Positions 53,819-62,493 of a DNA stretch of 64,000 bases are shown one piece after another. The stretch's first letter is position 1, and every line of letters starts with the position of its first letter. A model generated the notes under the pieces. That model had not been told where the DNA came from. It searched no databases and was given only the letters and a program-made list of their open reading frames with translations. Both the position numbers and the translations under genes were made by a program. Origin of the DNA: Sulfitobacter sp. W027 (GTDB lineage Bacteria > Pseudomonadota > Alphaproteobacteria > Rhodobacterales > Rhodobacteraceae). The stretch lies in contig NZ_CP083564.1 in NCBI RefSeq assembly GCF_025143985.1, positions 2,945,001-3,009,000 on the forward strand. Reading direction: 5' to 3'.

Positions 53819-56665
53819 TCACTCCGCCGCTTCGGCGTAGTCCTCCAGCGGCGGACAGGTGCAGATCAGGTTGCGGTCGCCGTGCACGTTGTCGACGCGG
53901 TTGACCGGCGGCCAGTATTTGTCGACCCGGAAGGCACCGGGAGGGAAGCAGCCCTGTTCGCGGCTGTAAGGCCGGTCGCCCCATTCCACCACCAGATCTT
54001 CGACCGTATGTGGCGCGTTCTTGAGCGGGTTGTTGGTGCGGTCCATGCGGCCCTCTTCGATCTCGCGAATTTCTTCGCGGATCGCCAGCATCGCATCGCA
54101 GAAGCGGTCAAGCTCGGCCTTATTCTCCGACTCCGTAGGCTCGACCATCAGCGTCCCCGCGACCGGCCAAGACATCGTCGGCGCGTGGAAGCCGCAGTCG
54201 ACCAGACGTTTGGCGACGTCTTCGTTGGTCACGCCGGCGGTTTCCTCATAGGGGCGTACATCGATGATGCACTCATGCGCCACCCGGCCTGTGGGGCCTT
54301 TGTAGAGCACGTCGTAAGCCCCTTCGAGGCGCTTCGCGATGTAGTTGGCGTTCAGGATCGCGACCCGTGTGGCCTGTGTCAGCCCTTCGCCGCCCATCAT
54401 CAGGCAGTAGGACCAAGAGATCGGCAGCAGCGACGGCGAGCCGTAGGGGGCCGCCGAGACCGCTGTGCCTTCCTCATTCGGATGGCCCGGCAGATGCGGG
54501 ATCAGGTGCGATTTGACACCGATCGGCCCCATGCCGGGGCCACCGCCGCCATGCGGGATGCAGAAGGTCTTGTGCAGGTTCAGGTGGCTCACGTCGCCGC
54601 CCAGATCGCCGGGGCGCGACAGGCCCACCATGGCATTCATATTGGCCCCATCGATATAGACCTGACCGCCGTGGTCATGGGTGATTTTGGTCACCTCATG
54701 CACGGTTTCCTCAAACACGCCGTGGGTCGAGGGATAGGTGATCATGCAACCGGCGAGGTTCTCGCTGTGCTGCTCCGCCTTGGCGCGGAAATCGTCGAGG
54801 TCGATGTCGCCGTTGGCCGCCGTCTTGATGACCACGACCTTCCAGCCCACCATTTGCGCGGAGGCCGGGTTGGTGCCATGCGCACTCATCGGGATCAGAC
54901 AGATGTTACGGTGCCCCTGCCCCTGTTCGCGGTGGTAAGCCGCGATTGTCAGCAGACCCGCATATTCCCCCTGCGCGCCGGAGTTCGGCTGCATGGAGAT
55001 CGCGTCATAACCGGTAATTTCGCAGAGCTTGTCGGAAAGATCGTCAATCATTTCCTTGTAGCCGAGCGCCTGATCGGCAGGCACGAAGGGGTGAATGAGC
55101 GAAAATTCCCGCCACGTCACCGGCATCATTTCAGCCGCCGAGTTCAACTTCATGGTGCAGGAGCCCAGCGGGATCATCGCCCGGTCCAGCGCCAGATCAC
55201 GGTCGGCCAAGCGTCGCATGTAGCGCATCATCTCGGTCTCGGCCCGGTTCATGTGGAAGATCGGGTGGGTCATGTAGTCGCTGGTGCGCACCATCGCGTC
55301 GGGCAGGCGGTACTCGGGCGTGAAATCGTCATCCGCCTGACGGATGCCGAAAGCGCGCCAAACGGCTTCGATGGTATCGGGCCGGGTGCGCTCGTCCAGC
55401 GAAATGCCGACGCGGGTCTCGCCCACGCGGCGCAGGTTGATGCCCTCATCCACAGCGGATTTCATCACCGCGGCCTGCAACGGGCCAACGTCAACGGTGA
55501 TCGTGTCGAAATAGGCTTTCGGATCGACCTTGAAGCCCGCCGCCTCCAGCCCTTTTGCCAGACGCACCGTCTTGCGGTGGATGCGCTGCGCGATGGCTTT
55601 CAGCCCCTCGGGACCGTGGAATACCGCATACATTGAGGCCATGACCGCCAAAAGCGCCTGCGCGGTACAGACGTTGGAGGTCGCCTTCTCACGCCGAATG
55701 TGCTGCTCGCGGGTCTGCAAAGACAGGCGGTAAGCGCGGTTGCCATGGGCGTCGATCGAGACGCCGACAATCCGGCCCGGCATGGTGCGCTTCATCGCGT
55801 CGCGGCAGGCCATATAGGCCGCGTGCGGGCCACCGTAACCTTCGGGCACGCCAAACCGCTGGGTCGAGCCCACGGCAATGTCGGCGCCCATCGCGCCCGG
55901 CTCTTTCAGCAGCGTCAGCGCCAGCGGGTCGGCGGTGACGATGCCGATGGCCTTGGCGTCATGCAGCGCGGTCATGTGGTCGGTGAAATCGCGCACATGG
56001 CCGTAGGTGCCGGGGTATTGGAAGATCGCGCCAAAGACCTTGTCGGCCTCCATCTTGTCGGGGTCGCCAACGATCACTTCGATGCCCAGCGGCTCAGCGC
56101 GGGTTTTCATCACGGCGATGTTCTGCGGGTGGCAGTCGCGGTCCACAAAGAAGGCCATCGCCTTGGATTTCGACCCACGGAGCGCCATGGTCATCGCTTC
56201 GGCACAGGCGGTGGCTTCATCCAACAGCGAGGCATTGGCGACCTCAAGCCCGGTCAGGTCGCTGACCATGGTCTGGAAGTTCAGCAGGGCCTCAAGACGG
56301 CCTTGGGAAATCTCGGGCTGGTAAGGCGTATAGGCCGTGTACCACGCGGGGTTTTCCAAAATGTTGCGCTGGATCGCCGGGGGCGTGACGGTGCCATGAT
56401 ACCCCTGCCCGATCAGGCTGGTGAGCACCTTGTTCTTGCCCGCAATGGTCCGCATGTGCTCCAGCACTTCGCGCTCGCTCATCGCTTTGCCGAAATCGAG
56501 CGGTTCCTTGGCGCGGATCGCCTTGGGCATCGTGTCGTCGATCAGCGCGTCGAGGCTTTCGGCCCCCACGGTGTCGAGCATCTGCGACATCTCGGAAGGG
56601 GACGGGCCGATGTGACGCCGGTTGGCGAAGTCATATGGCAAATAGTCGGTGGGCTTGAAGCTCAT
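53819..56665 (-). CDS. gcvP: Glycine dehydrogenase (decarboxylating), P protein
   Basis: A 948-residue pyridoxal-phosphate enzyme, the homodimeric single-chain form of the glycine cleavage P protein. The N-terminus has [15 protein letters not shown]; the cofactor lysine is in [21 protein letters not shown] near residue 700. It decarboxylates glycine and transfers methylamine to the lipoyl arm of GcvH. The start at 56665 follows the family N-terminus; the longer frame is unsupported. It is last in gcvT-gcvH-gcvP. Confidence 0.97.
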   Translation of the reverse strand: MSFKPTDYLPYDFANRRHIGPSPSEMSQMLDTVGAESLDALIDDTMPKAIRAKEPLDFGKAMSEREVLEHMRTIAGKNKVLTSLIGQGYHGTVTPPAIQRNILENPAWYTAYTPYQPEISQGRLEALLNFQTMVSDLTGLEVANASLLDEATACAEAMTMALRGSKSKAMAFFVDRDCHPQNIAVMKTRAEPLGIEVIVGDPDKMEADKVFGAIFQYPGTYGHVRDFTDHMTALHDAKAIGIVTADPLALTLLKEPGAMGADIAVGSTQRFGVPEGYGGPHAAYMACRDAMKRTMPGRIVGVSIDAHGNRAYRLSLQTREQHIRREKATSNVCTAQALLAVMASMYAVFHGPEGLKAIAQRIHRKTVRLAKGLEAAGFKVDPKAYFDTITVDVGPLQAAVMKSAVDEGINLRRVGETRVGISLDERTRPDTIEAVWRAFGIRQADDDFTPEYRLPDAMVRTSDYMTHPIFHMNRAETEMMRYMRRLADRDLALDRAMIPLGSCTMKLNSAAEMMPVTWREFSLIHPFVPADQALGYKEMIDDLSDKLCEITGYDAISMQPNSGAQGEYAGLLTIAAYHREQGQGHRNICLIPMSAHGTNPASAQMVGWKVVVIKTAANGDIDLDDFRAKAEQHSENLAGCMITYPSTHGVFEETVHEVTKITHDHGGQVYIDGANMNAMVGLSRPGDLGGDVSHLNLHKTFCIPHGGGGPGMGPIGVKSHLIPHLPGHPNEEGTAVSAAPYGSPSLLPISWSYCLMMGGEGLTQATRVAILNANYIAKRLEGAYDVLYKGPTGRVAHECIIDVRPYEETAGVTNEDVAKRLVDCGFHAPTMSWPVAGTLMVEPTESENKAELDRFCDAMLAIREEIREIEEGRMDRTNNPLKNAPHTVEDLVVEWGDRPYSREQGCFPPGAFRVDKYWPPVNRVDNVHGDRNLICTCPPLEDYAEAAE

Positions 56666-56780
56666 GTCAGATTCCTCGTCGCGCGGCGCGGCAGCGGCGC
56701 CCCCTGTTTCATGCGCGCCGCCCAAGCGGGCGACGCAAGTTGTCAACTCAAGATGCCGGGCCTGCCGACATCGGGGCCAT

Positions 56781-57140
56781 TCAGCCGATGAACTTTTGGT
56801 AAGCGGCTTCGTCCATGAAGTCGTCCATTTGGCTGGCGTCAGTGAACTTCAGCTTGAAGAACCACGCCTCGCCCTGTGGATCATCATTCACCATGCTGGG
56901 GTTGTCGGTCAGCGCAGAATTCACCTCGGTGATTTCACCGTCAATGGGGGCCAGAATGTCAGACGCGGCCTTGACGGATTCGATCACGACCACTTCGTCG
57001 TCCTTGCTAACCACGGTGCCTTCATCGGGCAGTTCGACAAAGACCACATCGCCCAGCTGCTCGGCGGCATGTGTGGTGATGCCTACGACCACTTCGTCAC
57101 CCTCGACGCGCAGCCATTCATGTTCTTCGGTAAATTTCAT
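56781..57140 (-). CDS. gcvH: Glycine cleavage system H protein
   Basis: A 119-residue lipoyl carrier. The lipoylated lysine lies in [12 protein letters not shown], with the H-protein N-terminus [18 protein letters not shown] and the C-terminal [16 protein letters not shown]. It shuttles the aminomethyl group between P, T and L proteins. ACAGGGAACTCC precedes the ATG. It is 21 bases after gcvT. Confidence 0.97.
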   Translation of the reverse strand: MKFTEEHEWLRVEGDEVVVGITTHAAEQLGDVVFVELPDEGTVVSKDDEVVVIESVKAASDILAPIDGEITEVNSALTDNPSMVNDDPQGEAWFFKLKFTDASQMDDFMDEAAYQKFIG

Positions 57141-57161
57141 TTTGGAGTTCCCTGTGTAGAT

Positions 57162-58295
57162 TCAGCGTTTGAAGTTCGCCGCAACGAACGGCATTTTCGT
57201 GACAGTCAATGGCAAGCGCTTGCCGCGGACCTCGCCCCAAAGCGGAGTGTCGACCTTCGCATGCTCGGCGCTGACATAGCCCATGGCAACGGGGCCGCCA
57301 ACCGTCGGACCAAAGCCGCCGGAGGTGACGGTGCCGACTTCATTACCGCCCTCAGCCGCATCAAAGATCGCCACCCCTTCGCGCATTGGCGCACGGCCTT
57401 CGGGCAGCAGCCCCACCCGCTTGCGCGGTGCCCCATCGGTCAATTGTTGAAGCACGACACCCGCGCCGGGAAAACCACCCGCCCGCTCACCATCATTGCG
57501 CCGCACCTTCTGGATCGCCCAGTTCAGCGCCGCCTCGACTGGCGTTGTGGTGGTGTCGATGTCATGACCATAAAGGCACAGACCGCCTTCAAGCCGCAGG
57601 CTGTCGCGTGCGCCCAGACCGATGGGCTCGACCTCTTCCAGCGCCAGAAGCTTGCGCGCCAAGGCTTCAGCATCCGCATTGGCCACTGAAATCTCGTAAC
57701 CGTCTTCGCCGGTGTAGCCTGAGCGCGACAGGGTGACGGTGATCCCGTCAATGTCGACGTCCCGCGCCACGTCCATAAATTTCATTTCCGCCACCGAGGG
57801 CTGCAACCGCGCCAGCGCCGCTTCGGCTTTCGGCCCTTGAAGGGCCAGCAACGCACGGTCATCCAAGACCTCGATGTCACAACGGTCCGACAGCGCCTCT
57901 TTCATCAGAGCAATGTCATCATCCTTGCAGCCTGCATTGACCACGACAAACAGATGATCGCCCAGATTGGCCAACATCAGATCGTCCAGAATACCGCCAT
58001 TGGGATCAGTGAACATCGCATAGCGCTGGCGCATCTCATCAAGGCCCAGCACATCGACCGGCACGAGGCTCTCCATCGCCAAAGCCGCATCTTCATAGCT
58101 GCACGATTTCGCCCGCACCACGACTTGCCCCATATGGCTCACGTCAAACAGCCCGGCGGCCGCACGGGTGTGCACATGTTCCTTCATCACACCAAGGGGA
58201 TATTGCACGGGCATCGAATAGCCCGCAAAGGGCACCATCTTAGCCCCCAGTTCCACATGCAAATCATGCAATGCCGTCTGCTTAAGATCGCTCAT
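57162..58295 (-). CDS. gcvT: Glycine cleavage system aminomethyltransferase, T protein
   Basis: A 377-residue folate-dependent enzyme that releases ammonia from the H-protein intermediate and makes 5,10-methylene-THF. It shows the LHDLHVELGAKMVPFAGYSMPVQY start (in parts), LFDVSHMGQ, and SRSGYTGEDGYEI with the conserved folate-site residues. The start at 58295 lies 79 bases downstream of the riboswitch end; the leading in-frame extension is riboswitch sequence. First gene of the operon. Confidence 0.96.
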   Translation of the reverse strand: MSDLKQTALHDLHVELGAKMVPFAGYSMPVQYPLGVMKEHVHTRAAAGLFDVSHMGQVVVRAKSCSYEDAALAMESLVPVDVLGLDEMRQRYAMFTDPNGGILDDLMLANLGDHLFVVVNAGCKDDDIALMKEALSDRCDIEVLDDRALLALQGPKAEAALARLQPSVAEMKFMDVARDVDIDGITVTLSRSGYTGEDGYEISVANADAEALARKLLALEEVEPIGLGARDSLRLEGGLCLYGHDIDTTTTPVEAALNWAIQKVRRNDGERAGGFPGAGVVLQQLTDGAPRKRVGLLPEGRAPMREGVAIFDAAEGGNEVGTVTSGGFGPTVGGPVAMGYVSAEHAKVDTPLWGEVRGKRLPLTVTKMPFVAANFKR

Positions 58296-58374
58296 CCGGT
58301 TCGCCTTTCCTGTCGCTTCCGGATGACCTTTTGACCATGCCGGCACCTTAGCGCCGCTGCTGCCGCGCATGATG

Positions 58375-58525
58375 CCCCCTCTGTCCTTCCGCCTGAGATC
58401 GTTATCCCTTCGGCGTGCGCATCCGCGCATCTCTCCAGAGTCTTGGTCACGTCACGGTCCTGGGGCCTGAGAGTTTCCGGGGCGGTTGCTCCTTCGGCAT
58501 CGGTGTTAACCGATTCTCCCGTGAC
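58375..58525 (-). promoter_or_regulatory. Tandem glycine riboswitch
   Basis: Read on the minus strand, aptamer 1 (58451-58525) starts GTCACGGGAGAAT, has GATGCCGAAGGAGCAA, then GGAAACTCTCAGGCCCC and closes with CCGTGAC. Aptamer 2 (58374-58441) starts CTCTGGAGAG, has CGCCGAAGGGATAACG, then ATCTCAGGCGG and closes AAGGACAGAGG. Both carry the conserved GCCGAAGG and CTCAGG cores of glycine aptamers. About a dozen bases separate them, as in cooperative tandems. It precedes gcvT and should raise expression when glycine is abundant. Confidence 0.95.
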
Positions 58526-58632
58526 GATTTGGCCTTTCGTATGCTGCCGCATACCTCTGCGTCAAGCGTGCTTGTAGGCAGATGCGACACATGTTTTGTT
58601 GCGCGCGACATGGCAAACGGAAAGCACCCCGC

Positions 58633-59223
58633 ATGACTCCCTATTTCTTTGGCTACGGCAGCCTTGTGAACCGCAACACCCACAGCTACCCAGACGCCCG
58701 CCCGGCGCAGCTTGACGGTTGGCGGCGGCAATGGATCCGAACCGAGGGCCGCGATATCGTCTATCTCTCGGTAGTGCAAAACCCCGCCACCCGCATCGAC
58801 GGGCTGATCGCTGCGGTGCCGGGTGCAGACTGGGCCGCACTGGACAAGCGCGAATACAGCTACGAGCGCCACGCCTCAGGCGGCGCGGTGGTGCATGATC
58901 TGGCCCCCGCCCCCGACATCGCCCACTACGCCATCCCCGCCGACATCGCGGTAGACCACGGCGATCACGTCATCCTGCTGAGCTACCTCGACGTGGTGGT
59001 TCAAGGCTTCCTGCGCGAATTCGGCACCGATGGCGCGGCACGCTTCTTCGATACGACCGATGGCTGGGACACACCCATTCTCAACGACCGCGCCGCGCCG
59101 ATCTACCCGCGTCACCAAACGCTGACGGAGGCGGAAACCACCGTGGTCGACCAGCATATGAACCGCCTGTCGGTGCAAATCAAACAACGCGAAGAAACCA
59201 CCTTCGCAGCAAGGAACTTCTGA
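58633..59223 (+). CDS. Gamma-glutamylcyclotransferase-like protein
   Basis: A 196-residue protein of the GGCT fold: FFGYGSLVN (the substrate-binding YGSL loop) at residues 4-12 and LDKREYSYER, which carries the catalytic glutamate. It may cyclise gamma-glutamyl amines or peptides to 5-oxoproline, or act on related amides; the substrate is not determinable. The ATG at 58633 matches the family start. It is divergent from the gcv operon and its riboswitch, which share the intergenic region. Confidence 0.85.
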   Translation: MTPYFFGYGSLVNRNTHSYPDARPAQLDGWRRQWIRTEGRDIVYLSVVQNPATRIDGLIAAVPGADWAALDKREYSYERHASGGAVVHDLAPAPDIAHYAIPADIAVDHGDHVILLSYLDVVVQGFLREFGTDGAARFFDTTDGWDTPILNDRAAPIYPRHQTLTEAETTVVDQHMNRLSVQIKQREETTFAARNF

Positions 59224-59280
59224 GGGCCGCAAGCACAGCCCCCAAACCTCCTTCATCCTTTTTCAAATACCCGCGGGGGT

Positions 59281-59299
59281 CCGGGGGCAGAGCCCCCGG
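59281..59299. terminator. G+C-rich hairpin between convergent genes
   Basis: CCGGGGGC pairs perfectly with GCCCCCGG over a 3-nt loop, between the GGCT-like gene and the convergent gltX. The wider string (CGGGGGTCCGGGGGCAGAGC) looks like a dispersed repeat often seen between Rhodobacterales genes. No T-run. Confidence 0.6.
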
Positions 59300-59312
59300 T
59301 CGCTCGGTCTGC

Positions 59313-60650
59313 TCAGCCGCGCGCCTTCACGTTCTGCAGCAACGGCATCACCTGCGCCATCTCCGGCCCGTGTTCTTGCCCCGTCAGCGCCAAACGCAGG
59401 GGCCGGAACAACCCGCGCCCCTTGCGGCCCGTGGCCTCTTTGACCGCGGCGGTCCAGCTTGACCATGTGGTCTCATCAAACGGCATCTCCGGCAGCAGCA
59501 GCATCGCTTGCGCCACGAACTCGCGGTCTTCCTCGGCAATCACCGGCTCGGCCCCGTCGCGGAACATGGCCCACCATGGGCCCAGATCGTTTAACGTCGA
59601 GATATTCTCACGGGTGACCGCCCAGAACTGCGCGGCTTTATCCTCCGGCACGCCAATCGCGGCGATATCATCGGCCACGGCCTCAAGCGGCAGTTGCTGT
59701 AGGTAGCGCCCCGTCAGCGGGAAGAGGTCCTGCACGTCGAACTTGGTCGGAGCCGAGCCAAAGCGGTTGATATCAAACCCCTCGATCAATTGCGCCATGT
59801 CGTTGCGCAATTCCACCGGATCCGACGACCCCAACCGCGCCATCAGGCTCAAGAGCGCGAAGGGCTGCACCCCCTGCTCACGCAGATCGCGCAGGGCCAG
59901 TGTGCCCAGGCGTTTGCTCAGCGCCTCGCCCTGCGGACCGGTCAGCAGTGAGTGATGCGCAAAGGACGGCACGGCGCCATTGCCCAAGGCCTGCATGATC
60001 TGAATTTGCGTCGCAGTGTTGGTCACATGGTCCGACCCTCGCACGACATGGGTTACGCCCATATCGGTGTCATCCACGACGCTCGCCAGCGTATAAAGGA
60101 TTTGCCCATCGCCGCGGATCAGCACCGGATCGCTGACCGAGGCCGCGTCGATCGAGATAGCGCCTAGAATACCGTCGTCCCACTCGATCCGTTGGTGGTC
60201 GAGCTTGAAACGCCAGACACCATCACCCCGCTCAGCACGTAGGGCGTGTTTCTCTTCGTCGCCGAGTTTCAGCGCAGCGCGGTCGTAGACCGGCGGCTTG
60301 CCCATATTGAGCTGCTTTTTCCGCTTGAGGTCCAGCTCCGTCGGCGTCTCGAATGCCTCATAGAAACGGCCCTTTTCGCGCAGGTCTTCGGCGGCGGCGT
60401 GGTAGCGGTCCAGCCGCTCGGACTGACGCTCAACCCGGTCCCATTCCAAGCCCAACCATTCGAGGTCTTGCTTGATGCCGTCGACATATTCTTCTTTGCT
60501 GCGCTCAGGATCGGTGTCGTCGATGCGCAGGATAAAAGTGCCGCCTGCCTTGCGCGCGATGAGGTAGTTCATCAGCGCAGTGCGCAGGTTGCCCACGTGG
60601 ATATAGCCAGTGGGGGACGGGGCGAAACGGGTAACGGTGGGGTTGGACAT
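59313..60650 (-). CDS. gltX: Glutamate--tRNA ligase
   Basis: A 445-residue class I synthetase: HIGH as PTGYIHVGNLR, RIDDTDPERSKEEYV, and KMSKS as ALSKRLG (about 240). The C-terminal helical anticodon domain follows. Many alphaproteobacteria carry two GltX copies, one charging tRNA-Gln with glutamate for the amidotransferase route; the sequence alone does not tell which this is. CAGGAG precedes the ATG. Confidence 0.96.
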   Translation of the reverse strand: MSNPTVTRFAPSPTGYIHVGNLRTALMNYLIARKAGGTFILRIDDTDPERSKEEYVDGIKQDLEWLGLEWDRVERQSERLDRYHAAAEDLREKGRFYEAFETPTELDLKRKKQLNMGKPPVYDRAALKLGDEEKHALRAERGDGVWRFKLDHQRIEWDDGILGAISIDAASVSDPVLIRGDGQILYTLASVVDDTDMGVTHVVRGSDHVTNTATQIQIMQALGNGAVPSFAHHSLLTGPQGEALSKRLGTLALRDLREQGVQPFALLSLMARLGSSDPVELRNDMAQLIEGFDINRFGSAPTKFDVQDLFPLTGRYLQQLPLEAVADDIAAIGVPEDKAAQFWAVTRENISTLNDLGPWWAMFRDGAEPVIAEEDREFVAQAMLLLPEMPFDETTWSSWTAAVKEATGRKGRGLFRPLRLALTGQEHGPEMAQVMPLLQNVKARG

Positions 60651-60715
60651 CTGGCGTACTCCTGTTGCGCGCGGGCTTGCCACAGGGCGCGGGCGTTGTC
60701 CAGTAAAGGCGGGGG

Positions 60716-62290
60716 TCAGCCGCCGTCTGCCGGGGTGCCGGTCGGCGCGGGCACGACCTCTGAGGTGTCTTCCTCGACACTTTGCTCAGGGGCCTCCTCT
60801 ACGGCGGCTCCCTCTTCCCCGGCCGTTTCTGCCGGGGTTGCATCCGCAGGCAGCGCCTCTTCCTCGGGCGCTTCGGCCTCGGCTTCCGGCGCTGCCTCAG
60901 CAGCCCCATCGCTCAACGCACCGTTCTCCCAATCGCCCGAGGCTTCTTCGCCGCTGGCATAGCGCATGGTGCCGTTGCCCTGCCGTTTGCCTGCTTTAAA
61001 GGTGCCTTCATAGACATCGCCATTGGCATAGGTCGCCACGCCCTGCCCTTCGATCTCCCCGTCGGTCCAGTCACCTTCGTAGACAAAGCCGCTGGCCATG
61101 GTGATCTTGCCTTTGCCATGGCGCTGGCCTTCGGCAAACTCGCCCTCATAGACAGTCCCATCGGGATAGGTCGCCTTGCCCTGCCCATGGCGCTGACCGT
61201 CCTGCCAGCCGCCTTCATAGCGATAGCCGTCGGCATAGGTCATCACCCCCTGGCCGTGGTTGCGGGCGTCTTTAAACGCGCCTTCATAGACCACACCGTT
61301 AGTATAGGTCGCGATACCTTCGCCTTCGATCACACCGGCGACCCATGCGCCTTCATAGGTAGAGCCATCGGGGTAGGTGATCTTGCCCGTGCCATCGGCC
61401 AAGTCATTGCGGAAGGTGCCGACATAGACCGAGCCGTCGGGATAGGTCACCTGCCCCTCGCCTTCGATCTGCCCGGCCACCCATGAGCCGGTGTAGACAT
61501 AGCCATCGGTGCCGGTAAACGTGCCCTGCCCGTCGCGGCGGTCGTCTTTGAAGTCGCCCTCATAGACATCGCCATTCTCATAGGTGACCTTGCCCTTGCC
61601 CTCACGGCGGCCCGCCACCAACGTGCCTTCGTAAACATCGCCATTAGGCTGGGTCAGCGTGCCGGTGCCGTCGATCTGGCCGTCTTTCCACAGGCCGACA
61701 TAAATCAGACCGTCGGGCATGGTCAGCGTGCCTTCGCCGCTGCGTTTGCCGGCTTCGATCTCGCCTTCATAGACCGCGCCATCGGGATAGGTGATCGTAC
61801 CAACGCCCTGTTTGACGCCATCGACCCAATCGCCTTTGTATTCATAGCCACCGGGGCTTTGCATCACGCCCTTGCCGTGGTGTTTGGCGTTGCGGAACTC
61901 ACCCTCATAGCGCACGCCATTGGCATAGATCGCCACGCCTTGGCCCATGATTGCGCCGGCTTCCCATTCGCCCTCATAGGTGCCGCCATCGGCAAAGGTG
62001 ATCTTGCCCAGACCTTCGGGCTTGCCCTTGGCAAAGTTACCCTCATAGACCGATCCGTTTGGAAAACGTGCGACGCCTTCGCCCTTGATCTCGCCCTCGA
62101 CCCACTCACCGGAATATTCATAACCATTGGGGAGCTTATAGGTGCCGCTGCCATGTTGAAGGCCGCCCTGAAAGGTGCCTTCATAGATGCCACCGTCGTC
62201 ATATTCCTTGGTCAGCACCTGCCCGTCCTGCGCCGCGAGCGGCGTGGCCAGAAGGGCGATCAGACAGAGGGGCAGGCTGCGGTGCAACAT
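60716..62290 (-). CDS. Exported MORN-repeat protein
   Basis: A 524-residue protein. A signal peptide (1-20, cleavage after PLAA) is followed by 18 uninterrupted 23-residue MORN repeats (33-446; consensus GxxYEGxFxxGxxxGxGxxTYxD), a degenerate 19th (447-464) and a 60-residue Ala/Glu/Pro acidic tail. MORN arrays fold into long beta-strand sheets that bind lipids or proteins. The signal sequence places this one in the periplasm or outside. No enzyme domain is attached. Monocistronic, between gltX and the NadE-like gene. Confidence 0.93.
   Translation of the reverse strand: MLHRSLPLCLIALLATPLAAQDGQVLTKEYDDGGIYEGTFQGGLQHGSGTYKLPNGYEYSGEWVEGEIKGEGVARFPNGSVYEGNFAKGKPEGLGKITFADGGTYEGEWEAGAIMGQGVAIYANGVRYEGEFRNAKHHGKGVMQSPGGYEYKGDWVDGVKQGVGTITYPDGAVYEGEIEAGKRSGEGTLTMPDGLIYVGLWKDGQIDGTGTLTQPNGDVYEGTLVAGRREGKGKVTYENGDVYEGDFKDDRRDGQGTFTGTDGYVYTGSWVAGQIEGEGQVTYPDGSVYVGTFRNDLADGTGKITYPDGSTYEGAWVAGVIEGEGIATYTNGVVYEGAFKDARNHGQGVMTYADGYRYEGGWQDGQRHGQGKATYPDGTVYEGEFAEGQRHGKGKITMASGFVYEGDWTDGEIEGQGVATYANGDVYEGTFKAGKRQGNGTMRYASGEEASGDWENGALSDGAAEAAPEAEAEAPEEEALPADATPAETAGEEGAAVEEAPEQSVEEDTSEVVPAPTGTPADGG
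60953..62194 (-). repeat. Tandem 69-bp coding repeat (18 MORN units)
   Basis: The MORN array is encoded by 18 in-phase 69-base units whose GGNxxxTATGAGGG-type core recurs exactly every 69 bases. Units differ at many third positions, so the array is old rather than freshly amplified, but it could still recombine. Confidence 0.9.
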
Positions 62291-62493
62291 GGGCGGAAAT
62301 TCCCGATCTCGTTAGGTGTCATTTGCCCTGAGGTTACGGGTGATGGAGGGCAGAGGCAACGTGTTTGCAGGACTGGCACGCCGGTTTGGGCGGATCCCGC
62401 GCAACCGGCGCTGCGGGCCGCGCGCACCTGGGGGTTTCGGTCTGGCGTTGATCTGCTACATCGAACCAACGCCAGTCAGCCCGGAGCCTTCCC

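Noticed and set aside
53882..55636. 584-codon plus-strand frame opposite gcvP
   Set aside because: Antisense shadow; composition is His/Arg/Val-rich and unlike real proteins here.
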